Source: Heterodera schachtii | Taxonomy: Eukaryota; Nematoda; Chromadorea; Rhabditida; Heteroderidae | Length of the DNA: 64,000 nt | Assembly: GCA_023374025.1 (NCBI GenBank) | Contig: SIJG01000127.1 | Location: 186,001 to 250,000 of the forward strand | Direction: 5' to 3' | Part shown: positions 22,827-32,190 of the stretch, in pieces | Position numbering within the stretch: position 1 is the first letter of the stretch | How the letters are laid out: every line of letters starts with the position of its first letter | Notes under the pieces: model-generated | The model's database searches: none | What the model saw: the letters and a program-made list of their open reading frames with translations, nothing else | Told to the model about the DNA's origin: nothing | Translations under genes and position numbers: made by a program

Positions 22827-24248
22827 TCTGGTCCCGAAGAGACAACATAATTAAAAACAAATTAAACGCCAAATTTCAAATACTAACACAAAAAAACCAT
22901 GATTTAAATTAAAAAATTATTAATTTTTCACAGAGCGATGGCATTGGCACCATACTTAATGACATAGAACCGAAAATAGTCAACGGCACTTTGGCAAAAA
23001 TAATTCATTTTGTGCCACCATCAAAAGATACCAAAATGTTCGCATTTTCCCAAATTGAAAGACCCGAATTTTCAAAACGCATAATCAACGACACGGATTT
23101 GTTGCCTTACCAAAATGATCCGAACAATACAAGTCAGCAGGAAGAAATGAAAATATTTTAATTTTTGGCATATTTTTTTAGGGAGAGCAACACCATGTGA
23201 TTACTACAGCACAGATTGTGTGCCGATCAAAAATTTGTTGTTGAAAATTGAGGCATTGGAAAACTGTGGAAAGAACGAAAGCGAAAACAATGCGGTAAAA
23301 AAAACAGAAAAAAATATTTAAAAAATATTATTTAAAAATAATTTTAGGCTTTCAAAAAGCCAGGATGGGCCCCACCACTTCCGCCAGAGATGCCATGGAA
23401 AAAGCCATCCAATTCACAGTTTGTGGACTGAAGCCCGAAGAAGTGAAAAACCAGCGCAAAAAACGACAATACCATCCATACCAAAAATGGACTGAATCAC
23501 CGATCAAAATCACATTCAACAAAACAGCTCGTAATAATTTCATTATATGTAAAAGCATTTTCCACTTGGTTTGGGGTGTCTACGATGACTTTTATAATAT
23601 GTACCTATTCTTACCTATTTTGGAGTTTTTCTACCTATTATACCTATTTAAGGATTTTCAGAAAATTTTTTAACAAAAATGCAATAAAATCAATCAAAAA
23701 ATTCACCCCTAAGAATTGGAAAATTTTCCCAAAAATTCTTTTCCCAAAATTTATTTATTTTTTATTAACAAAATTTATATTTTAAAATGTCAATATTTTC
23801 TAAAAACATATTAAAAATATTTAAATTATTCCTTTACAAAGAAATAGAACCAAAATTTCACTCTTTGTTTGCTTTTTTCCACTAAAAAATCGTTAATAAA
23901 AAATTTTATTTACCTATTTCCGGATTTTTGTACCTATTTAATAACTATTTGAGCTTTTTTTGTACCTATTTAAATATCTATTTCGCGATTTTTCTTACCT
24001 AAATTTCCCAGCCCTACTGATTATATTCGAACTATGGCATAATGTCAATTTGTAAAATAATAATTAATTAATTGTTTAGTGCCAAAGGACGGGTACCAAA
24101 AATGGAAGGACGCGATCGAAATTGGTGCCGCTTTGATAATGTGAGAATGATCTGTTTAGATTTAGTTGATTTTCGGAAGCATTGATGGGGTTTCAGCCGA
24201 GTTTTGTATACAAAAAAAAAATGGGGGAGGGGCGGGTGAAAGTGCCGT

Positions 24249-24470
24249 AAATGGAAAGCCGGGAGTTATGGGGAAGCGCAAATCCGAAGGCTTAATTAAA
24301 AAAGCGACAAAAAGTACCGGAATAAAGGGGAAAGAATGCGAATTAAAAATTTTCATTTTTTTTTCCAAAAAAGCAAAAATTCATTTTTTAAAATGGAAAG
24401 CCGGAGTTATGGGGAAGCGCAAATCCGAAGGCTTAATTAAAAAAAGCGACAAAAAGTACCGGAAGAAAAT
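24249..24470. repeat. Duplicated Lys-rich 70-bp segment inside copy C intron
   Basis: ATGGAAAGCCGGAGTTATGG and the following 50 bases occur at about 24249 and again at about 24391. Copy A has one degenerate copy at 2342; copy B has none. The plus frame reads GKRKSEGLIKK twice. It lies between coding exons and is probably intronic. Confidence 0.6.
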
Positions 24471-27058
24471 GGACAGACAGTGAATGCTGCGAATTTTTAA
24501 AATTTTTGTTTTTCCAAAAAAGCAAAAAATTCATTTTTTAATTCATATTCCTCTTTCTGTGACAGGGAAGTCACGTGTGTTCGGTTTGAATTTGTGGATG
24601 AAATGGTGGAAGGAGAGAATGGCATCGCGATTGCAGACACTTTAACTGGTAGTTTATATTCAAATATTTCCCATTGAGAATTTCATTCATTTTTGGCACA
24701 ATTTATTATTTTTACTAATTATTTTACCCATTTTTGTAGCCTGTGGCATGTCCCCAGTGGGTCGTGTCGGAGGATGGCAATTCCTTCAGCTGGGAATGAC
24801 TATGAGCCGGTGCTTATTTTCAATTCCTGTCCCGTCATAGATTTGAAAAGTCGGGATTTGGGTATTGGGTAAGAGTTTTTTTTTTTTGAAAAACCCAGAT
24901 CCGCTCTAGAAAAGCCTGGATTATAGGAATCCCGGAGACTTGATCCAACTCAATCATTATTGGATTTAATTAGAAACTGATTAAGTATTTTAACATGTCC
25001 GTCGCTGCTGGTCATGAATTGATGCATGCGCTTGGCTTTAGGCATGAGCAAAGCCGAAGTGATGCCCGAGATTATGTCATTTTACGGAAAAATGACGGAG
25101 TAATTAACACAAACATTTAGCAATATAATTTTTCATTTGCTCATTATAAAGTTTTCCAAAACTGACCAATACACGCAAAACTTTGGCTTCCCTTACGATT
25201 TCGGGTCGGTGATGCATTATCGAGCTGATGGCGATCATAAAAAGTAAGAAAATTCTCGGATTTTAATGACGTAAAATTGGAATTAAAGTGGCTTATATGA
25301 TCGGATCACTTTGCCACGGTTTTACCAACAAACGATTGGCCAAATGGAACGAATCTCTTTCAAAGACGCGGCCATAATTAACCGAATTTATTGCAAAGGC
25401 AAATTAATTGCAAATATAATTTTTGTAGATTTTCCATTTCTACAGACTCATGCAAAGGCCATGAGGACAAGTGCCAAAACGGGGGCTATTTGAATCCGAA
25501 TGATTGCACAAAATGCCATTGTCCGGACGGATACGGTGGCGAATACTGTAAAGAACTCGAAGAGAGTGAGCAATTAATTGATTCAATTAAAAATAATTAT
25601 AAATAAATTGAAGATTTGAATTGCGAGGATTTGAGTGGAATTCCGAGAGAATTGTTGGCCAATCAGTCAGCAGTGTTATTGATGGCGGAGGCCAAATGTG
25701 GGGGGAATGGGCCGTGCCGATGCCATTGGCGAATTAAGGCAATAAATAACATTTTTGCTATTTTTAAAATTGTTTTATAAATGCAAATTTTAATTGCTTT
25801 CAGCCTGAAGCGGGGGAGGCGCGGATTCAGTTCAAAAGTTTGAGCAATTTGTTTGAATGCACATACAACTGCTCATCGGCGTATGTTGAGGTCAAATACC
25901 GAGCCGACAAAAGAGCCCAAGGCAAAAAGACAAAGAATTAACTAATTAATGATTAATTAGCAAAAGGATCGCTCATTAAGGTGCCAAACTTTGTTGTGCC
26001 GCATCACTCACTGATCTGAACGCAAATGAATACAAAAATTGGATTGAGGCGGAAAAGCCGGGCATGGACATTGTCATTTCTGCGCACCTTTCATTAAAAT
26101 GGACCGTACCATCTACCGTATTCGAGCTGACGTATTCAGGCAAGGAAAATTGTAAAATACTAATTTTATTCGTTTTTTTAAAATTTTTAAAAATATTTAT
26201 TATTTTTAATTGACTTTATTTCAAAGGCTTTCGGTAAATCACAACCATTACACAATTGAAACTGTTCAAAACTGTTAAGGCAACGTCAAACTCATAAAAT
26301 CGAGCAAGTGCCGTTATGCCGGCAATTTGTTTGTCGAAAAAAGGAACCCCGGCAGCGGCACTTTGCAGTGTTATGACGCGGTCAAGCAAAAATACAATGA
26401 TTGCCCCTGTGCTGGTGGTGAGAAGAAATGCCTCACTGAAGAAAAATGGTCATACGACCACTTTGTTTGCCCAATATTAAAGGTAATTAATTAGTTAATT
26501 AATTAATTAATGCCAAATGGCACGCCACAGAAGAAAAGTTCACTTAAATATACAAAGTTTAATTTTTAGGCACAAAAATTAAAAGATTTTTTGTTACTTT
26601 TGTATCAAAGTCGAACAAATGCGATTAAATAAGGACGAAATAAGTGCAAATCTTTGAAATAAAGACAAATGAGATAAACAATAAAAGTTTACTTGTAAAT
26701 CCAAGGTCAATGGAATTCAAATCCCAAAACATCCTCGATACAATTGGGCTCGGATTGACATTGTTTGTTATGTGAGTTTGGTATTTCAAAAACCCGTTTT
26801 AATTGACTAATTTTACAGAAGGCCGAAGGTGATACCGTAAGCTTTTGGGGCTACAGTAAGCCGGAGACCAAAGAAATCATTCGGGTGGACGAAGTCCACT
26901 GCTTACAAGCTTGGGCAGTTGCTGGAGGGCCAAAATAGCCCAAAAGTTTGCAAGTCGAAGAACAGCCGCCGTTGGCAAAAATTGAGTCCGAGTCCATTCT
27001 TGGCCAATAATGCTTCATCACTTATCCATGTGTTCGTGCCATTGTTGGCCATCCATGA

Positions 27059-27670
27059 GAGAAAAGGGGGAGATCAGTGATCAGTGGGTGATCTGTCTTC
27101 TTTTGAATTATTTTAACATAAATTCCATTTTATTGTTATTTTCAGAAAATACCCAAAAAATGAAGTTTTTGAATGTTTTTCGTGCCTTTGTCTAGTAATG
27201 ATTTGTTTGATGAATTCATATTTTCAATTTCTTATATTGACTTTGTTTTAAAGTGTTTCATTGTTTTACACCTAATTATCAGCTAATCACCTATGTATGT
27301 AAATGTTGTTCAGCATTTTTTTTAAATGATAATACATATTATCATAAAGCAAATATTTTTTTAAATTTAAATGAATTATCTATTTATTTTATTTAAATGA
27401 AAAACAAATGAAAAACAAGTCATCAAACAGTAAAACTAACCATTTTCAAGGAAGCACTGTAAATTTGTTAATTAAGTTTCTATCGAACGCTAAAATTAAA
27501 AATTCACAAGATCACAACTACTTAGGGTGTAACATAAATTTCCGCACAACTTTTTTAAAACAAGCTAAATCGGATCCGTTGATTCCGAATATGGCCTGTC
27601 GTTGGCCACCCAAGATAAAACAATTTGTGAATCGGCCCAAAAGAAAATTTTTTCAAAGGGATAGTCAAAA
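27059..27670. other. 3' flank of copy C
   Basis: AT-rich. No gene, and no LTR that could serve as the missing 3' end of the BEL element that starts at 27671. Confidence 0.4.
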
Positions 27671-29295
27671 TTAGTGACAACAAAATTTTTGGCCTTGACC
27701 GCGCAAGCATCCCAAAAGCTCGAGCCGGGGTATGGTTGGCCCATCGTTTTTAAACCTTTTTGGTCTCAAGCGGGACTTAGCAAAAAGGAGGTAAGTCCCA
27801 ACCCGGCCATTATTTTCGGCCCGCAAATACACAGCGGTGGCGTACGCGTTTGGCCCAGCGTCCGAAAATATATGCAATTGAAGATTGGCCTGGGCGCACG
27901 GAGTTGGCCGGGAGAAACCCACGGGAGGGGTTTCCCATTCAGCGGTAATCAAACCCCATTCCCTTGACTGCGTTTCGCCAATTGGTTCGTCCCAGCCCGA
28001 GATTCGAGCCCTGACAAAGCACGGACCACACAGGCCCAATGGGTCAAAGAATGAAGCAATTGCGCTTAAAAGCCCACGGCGGGTTTGGGGGAAGTCCGGG
28101 GCTTTGGGAAACTCAAAAATCAGCCTTTCACTTGGTAAATTCCATGGAATTCCCAGCATCGTTTGCACATAACCCACCTAAACTTCATCGGAAGGCAATA
28201 CGGCCAAAATGGATTTGTCCGCGGCTACAAACTCGCGAAGGTGCATGCCAGCAGCGGCCATTGTTTGGCGGCCGATTTGAGTGGCGGCAGCTGCGTCTTT
28301 GGCCGATCACTACAAATCAGCAGATTATCAACATAGAAATTTTTTGCCATCCCCAAGGTATCCCCCATTGAAGACAAATGATGGCGGAGAACTGGAGCAA
28401 GTAGGAACGGTGAAGAATTTATGCCGAATGCGATCCGTTTGAAGCGGAAAATCACTAAATTTTCAGGTGTTAAGGGTTGGGAGGGGTCCCTAATCCAAAA
28501 AAATTTGGCCACTTCCCGGTCCTCCTCCCGGAGACCGACGGCCAGAAACGCCTTCTCAATGTCAGCAAGAACGGGAAAGACGAGGCCCGAAAGCGGAGCA
28601 AAATTCCCGCCAATTCCGGGACCAAATTCGGGCCAGGGACGAATAAATCATTCAATGAAGCTTTCCCCTTTTCATGCGCGGAGGCATCATAGACAATTCT
28701 CAACTTTTTAGGCGTTAAAACCGCATGATGGGGTATAAAATGTTCCCTTGCCCCTGAGCGAATTGCCGGCTCGATAATTCCCCTCTCATTTTGCTCCAAA
28801 ATTGTCGCTTGATACTTTTCTCGGAATCGGGGTTTGCCCGTAACCTTAGGGACAACGCCGCCAGACGGGAATAAGCGAGGGAAAAATTATTTGACAAACG
28901 GTCCTTGCCCCCTGGGCGCCATGGCCAGCCGACTTCGTACCTCCCCTCTTTAAATTCGACCGAATTTTTAAACAGAGTCATGGCCAAAGAATCGTCGTTG
29001 GGGTCCAAAGGGTCCCGAATTCCGGTCGATTCTAGGTTCCACAGATGCTTCACCAACTCATCTGATTTCAAAGGATTAACCATTGCGCCACAGAAAAGAG
29101 GGAGAATTGCTTGAATGGGAGGGCCAGCGGCAGGGAGTAATGGTCGATTTCACCCCCAAAAATAGGACCAAAAACAGTGTCAATTCGGAAAAGCCCAGGG
29201 GAAATTTCCCGTTTTCCCAGGAAAAATCGCCAAAATTCTCTTATGCCTAATAGAATTTTGGGTTCCTTCACCGTGATCCCCATTTTGAGGGCCAA
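27671..29295 (-). pseudogene. BEL/Pao pol remnant (protease end, RT, RNase H)
   Basis: Frames 29295-29068, 29083-28715, 28799-28470, 28512-28225 and 28177-27671 overlap end to end in different phases and together give a collinear pol. The RT palm is present (YDASA, FGINSSPF, YVDN) but broken at about 29070, 28760, 28500 and 28190. The first catalytic Asp of the RT (expected where LTLRRRFWPSV is read) is not in frame. The coding role would be reverse transcription in a virus-like particle; here it is dead. Confidence 0.8.
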
Positions 29296-29756
29296 TTCCC
29301 GTCATTCCCATCGAAATCGGGGAGTTGAAGAAAGGGCAAATTAATAAGAGGCCGAATTGGGGGAGGGGAAGCGGGAGCAGCAGGATGGGGCGCTCTCGAA
29401 GACGAAGCGCGTATCCCATCAATTTTCACATCCAATTTAGTCTGCATTTCGCACCCATTTGCAATGATATCGTCTGGGCATGCCCCTCCCACCAAAAATT
29501 GGGAAAAAAGCTTATTTTCCTCGTCTCTTATTTCCTTCTCCGGGGAGCCCAAGATTACGGACCATTCCCTCAAAAGACTCTGTGCCAACAAAATTAAGCG
29601 ATTCAGTTTTTCAGCTGTGAAGCAAATGGGTTCCAAAGATGACGGCTCATTTGGCAGGGCCTCGAGGTGAACTCCCCGATTTGTTTCAGTGGAAATAGCC
29701 GACAACAAAGGAAAAAGTTGTTGCCGGATAATGGCGGACATTTCCGCAAAGTACAA
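29268..29756 (-). pseudogene. BEL/Pao gag 5' part
   Basis: Opens MYFAEMSAIIRQQLF on the minus strand and runs about 160 codons to LQLPDFDGNDGNWPSKW, matching the start of the conserved BEL gag (L-P-x-F-x-G-x-x-x-x-W). The rest of gag is missing. Copy at 32192-32661 in the tandem duplication. Confidence 0.75.
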
Positions 29757-29806
29757 AATTTCAAGCCAAAAAAAAGGGTAAAACCAAAAGAAAAGAACAA
29801 GGATTA

Positions 29807-29854
29807 GCCCGGTGAAAACTCAGTCTGGTAAGAGCACCAGACTCTTAATCTTAC
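29807..29854 (+). ncRNA. tRNA-Lys(CTT)-like 5' segment, antisense to the BEL element at its PBS position
   Basis: GCCCGG, then ACTCAGTCTGGTAAGAGC (A box) and CCAGACTCTTAATCTTA match the acceptor, D arm and anticodon arm of a eukaryotic tRNA-Lys with anticodon CTT. The T arm and 3' acceptor strand are absent, so it is no functional tRNA gene. On the BEL sense strand it is the complement of a tRNA 5' part directly after the presumed LTR end. Copied at about 32712-32759. Confidence 0.6.
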
Positions 29855-30587
29855 TGTATTGGACAAGGGGGTAAATGCCTTGCCAACCAGGGAAAGGAGA
29901 AAATGGCCCGGGGGGTTCCGATTTGGGTTCCGACCAGCCAAGAAATGGTAAAGCCAAATTAGAATTGGGGGGCTGAGTCCCTGTAAGCAAGTGGGGCAAA
30001 AGGCCGAGCAAACAAGGGGTAATGAACGGCAAGGGAGGACAAGGGAGATAATGGTAAAGCAAAGGGCGGGGGTGAAGAGCAATGGAAAACGAGGGGGGAA
30101 ATGGTAAAGCCCAAGAAAGGGTGAAAAGCAAAGAGGCGAGACTTCACCACAAAAAAAGGGGTTTATTAACGAAAGGCAAAAAATGGAAAAGCAATGAAAA
30201 ATAAGCGTTTTTTGGGGTTTGTAAAGCAGAGGAAAAAGTCGTCGGAGCACAAGTGATAGGCAGAGGGCGAAAAAGAAGAAAAAAATGCAACGGAGAGTCT
30301 TGGCACATCATTTCTTTTATACTCGCTCGGGAGGGCAGGGCATCGTTGGGTGGGCGGATCGTCGGGAGGGCCGGGCGTCGTTTTGGTGGGCGAGTTGTTT
30401 AGGCGAGAACAGTGCCGGAGGGGATGATCAGCAAATGGGGAGAAAAACAGCAGAAGGGCACGCCATCGCACAGAATTGGCCCCAATAGCATCAGCGCGAG
30501 TGTCCAAATTCCTCAGTGCCCCAAATTCACCAATTCACTTGAGGGGATTAACAAGGGGGGAATTGTGGGCCGTAGGCCCTGATTACA
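29855..30587 (-). repeat. Probable 5' LTR of the BEL/Pao element
   Basis: The minus strand runs TGTAATCAGGGCC to CCAATACA (about 733 bp). It contains a TATAAAA box (complement of 30315-30321) and an AATAAA (complement of 30162-30167) in the right order. No second LTR is present to prove the borders. The long frames on both strands here are shadows. Confidence 0.6.
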
Positions 30588-30949
30588 TATTAGTGGTTTA
30601 TTTGGCACTCAACAAATTGGCCCATTGGCAAAAGTTACTAATCCCCCCCCCCCGGCCCAAAAAGTGATTAATGTAAAAAGTTATTTTTTTTATTTTATTT
30701 TGCAATTTATTTATTTTTAGTTTATTTTATTTGTTTTTTAAATAATCAAAAAATATGGCGTAGACAACGTCCAATGTTCATTTTCTTTGGCCAGCGGGGA
30801 AGGATCACAAAAAGCTATTAAATGACTGCAAATTGCAGAATTTAGTGGAAATTTTAAGCCAATAATGAAAAACAGAAAAAAAAAACGAAAATTCAAAAAA
30901 CCACGAAAAGATTTCAAAGAATAATTTTTAATATTCTAAAAAATTAGCC

Positions 30950-31445
30950 CGAATTTTCGGGTCCTATTGTTTGACCGTCTTCAAAATGTGGTACATGTCG
31001 TCGTCCACTTCGTCCTCCTCCTTCCACACATACTACGATGGCATTGTGCGGTCGCCCGCAGAAGGGCAATGCAATGCCGCGGGACCGTGTTACGACTTTT
31101 TGCGCCGCTCTCGACACTTGCGCCGCGGACATTTGCGCCGCCGACCAACAAAAATATATTTTAAATATTGTTACCAATTTTGAACAATTTTACTCAATTA
31201 CTGCGCATTCAATAATTACGGCACAAAAACCAAAATTGATGAGGAGGAGCGAGAAGAGGAGGAGGAGGAGCCACGTGTGCAAATGTTGGGGCAAATGAAG
31301 TGTACGTGAACGACCAACGACAAGTGAATTTGGATCAGCTGAGCAGTGAAATTGATCATTTTATAAGACAATCAAAATTGCCTGATCAGTCGAGTTTTTG
31401 TCAATTTAAACCAAATTCGACATATTCGAAAATTACCCCGGCGGC
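30950..31445. other. Unidentified, possibly coding segment (copy at 33856-34352)
   Basis: GC content rises and open frames lie on both strands. Plus frames give an acidic string (KIDEEEREEEEEEPRVQMLG) and NDQRQVNLDQLSSEIDHFIRQSKL; the minus strand gives VWKEEDEVDDDMYHILKTVK followed by a stop, with an acceptor-like TAG just before it. The composition resembles exons. I do not recognise a family and cannot choose the strand. It may be a captured gene fragment between the BEL LTR and the astacin promoter. Confidence 0.35.
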
Positions 31446-31476
31446 GGCGCTTGCGCCAATGAAGAAGAACCAATTT

Positions 31477-32190
31477 TTCTATGCTTTATCCTATCACAGC
31501 ATTTATTCAATTGTATTATTTTTACACTCACAAATTCGTAAATAAATAATTAATTATGCAATCATTTATTCATATTTTATGCCAAAATATCCGATGAAAA
31601 AGTGGTGGAAAATTTATGGCCAAAATATAAAAAATAAATGAATAAATTACTTTGTCATTTATCGGTATCCACAATCTCTGCTACAAAATGTGTGGTCGTT
31701 CGTCCGCTTTTTCTTCTGTTAGTGGCTTTTCCCCCATTTTTTACACGTCGACACACAAAATTCAGTGATTGGTCCAATGACGGAATTCAATTCACTGCTT
31801 CCATCCCATCACTTTCATCCATTCATTCATTCATTCATTTCATTTGATCATTTGGGAAATAAATATTTATTCGTAAAATAAAATAAAATAATTTTAATAC
31901 TAAATAATTAAATAGTATTACATAATATTAATTAATTAATCAATTAGCAAATGAATTGCTTTTCTCTATTTACCGTCTTTCTGTGCTTGTTCGTTAATTG
32001 CTCAGCTCCTCCAATACGGTAATTTCATATGTAATCAAAAACCAAATAAATATTTTGAATTTTAAACGCATTTCAAAATAATTGAGTCCAAGCATTAATT
32101 AAGGCCTGATCAAAGCCTGGATATTTTGCCTGAATTTTTTTATTTTTAAATTTTCAATTTTTCAGCCCTTTGTCATCCGTCGATGGCATT
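31477..32190 (+). pseudogene. Orphan astacin promoter, exon 1 and start of exon 2, fused to BEL gag
   Basis: The promoter block is followed by ATG at 31951 and exon 31951-32018 (MNCFSLFTVFLCLFVNC), a normal intron, and an exon 2 that begins at 32166 and is cut after 24 bases at the duplication junction. Sequence then continues as antisense BEL gag. Transcription from this promoter would run antisense through the gag piece. Confidence 0.8.

Larger units (their letters stand above)
19776..27058 (+). pseudogene. Astacin metalloprotease copy C, multiply damaged
   Basis: First exon 19776-19843 encodes the signal peptide and 19927-20011 matches exon 2 of copy B. Damage: exon 3 has lost its acceptor and 5' part (about 20030); about 12 bases are missing near 20461 in the fifth exon; a frameshift lies at about 21360; the eighth exon is replaced by foreign DNA carrying a FLYWCH fragment; a deletion joins exon sequence at 23409 to the intron end, removing about 80 coding bases and a donor; a TAG lies at 26936, and a one-base loss at about 27042. 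The catalytic exon (about 24990-25100) reads GHELMHALGFRHEQSRSD and, unlike the other copies, the Met-turn keeps Met (SVMHY). EGF (about 25446-25566), CUB and the C-terminal region follow in order. GC donors are kept at 25399, 25739, 25921 and 26140 or nearby. A non-functional paralogue, unless several of these are assembly errors. Confidence 0.85.
27671..30587 (-). mobile_element. BEL/Pao LTR retrotransposon, 3'-truncated and degenerate, minus strand
   Basis: Order on the minus strand is the BEL/Pao one: LTR-like leader (30587-29855), gag start (29756 down), end of the aspartic protease, reverse transcriptase, then RNase H. Family signatures include LQLPDFDGN (gag), KEPKILLGIREFW (protease end), LWNLESTGI, PHHAVLTPKKLRIVYDASA, FGINSSPFLLAPVLRHHL, FYVDNLL (the catalytic YVDD counterpart), FFDPLGLCGP and IPRLELLG. 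The middle of gag, its zinc knuckles and the start of the protease are deleted at about 29284, and the RT is split over several frames. Integrase and 3' LTR are absent past 27671. Confidence 0.85.
29284..32188. repeat. Tandem segmental duplication, unit 1 (2,905 bp)
   Basis: Unit 1 and unit 2 (32189-35110) agree almost base for base. Differences seen: one C/T (31435 versus 34341), one extra C in a poly-C run, a deletion of about 19 bp at 31614, and AAAAT copy number near 31880. TTTG is shared at both breakpoints and the junction, pointing to microhomology. Confidence 0.95.

Noticed and set aside
22477..22912. Long Pro/Gly/Trp-rich frames on both strands
   Set aside because: They follow exactly the GGGGGCCC minisatellite and occur in an intron of the astacin copies.
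29804..30507. Several 60-150 codon frames in the BEL leader (and copies near 32.7-33.4 kb)
   Set aside because: They lie in the LTR/leader on both strands, have no family features and repeat only because of the tandem duplication.
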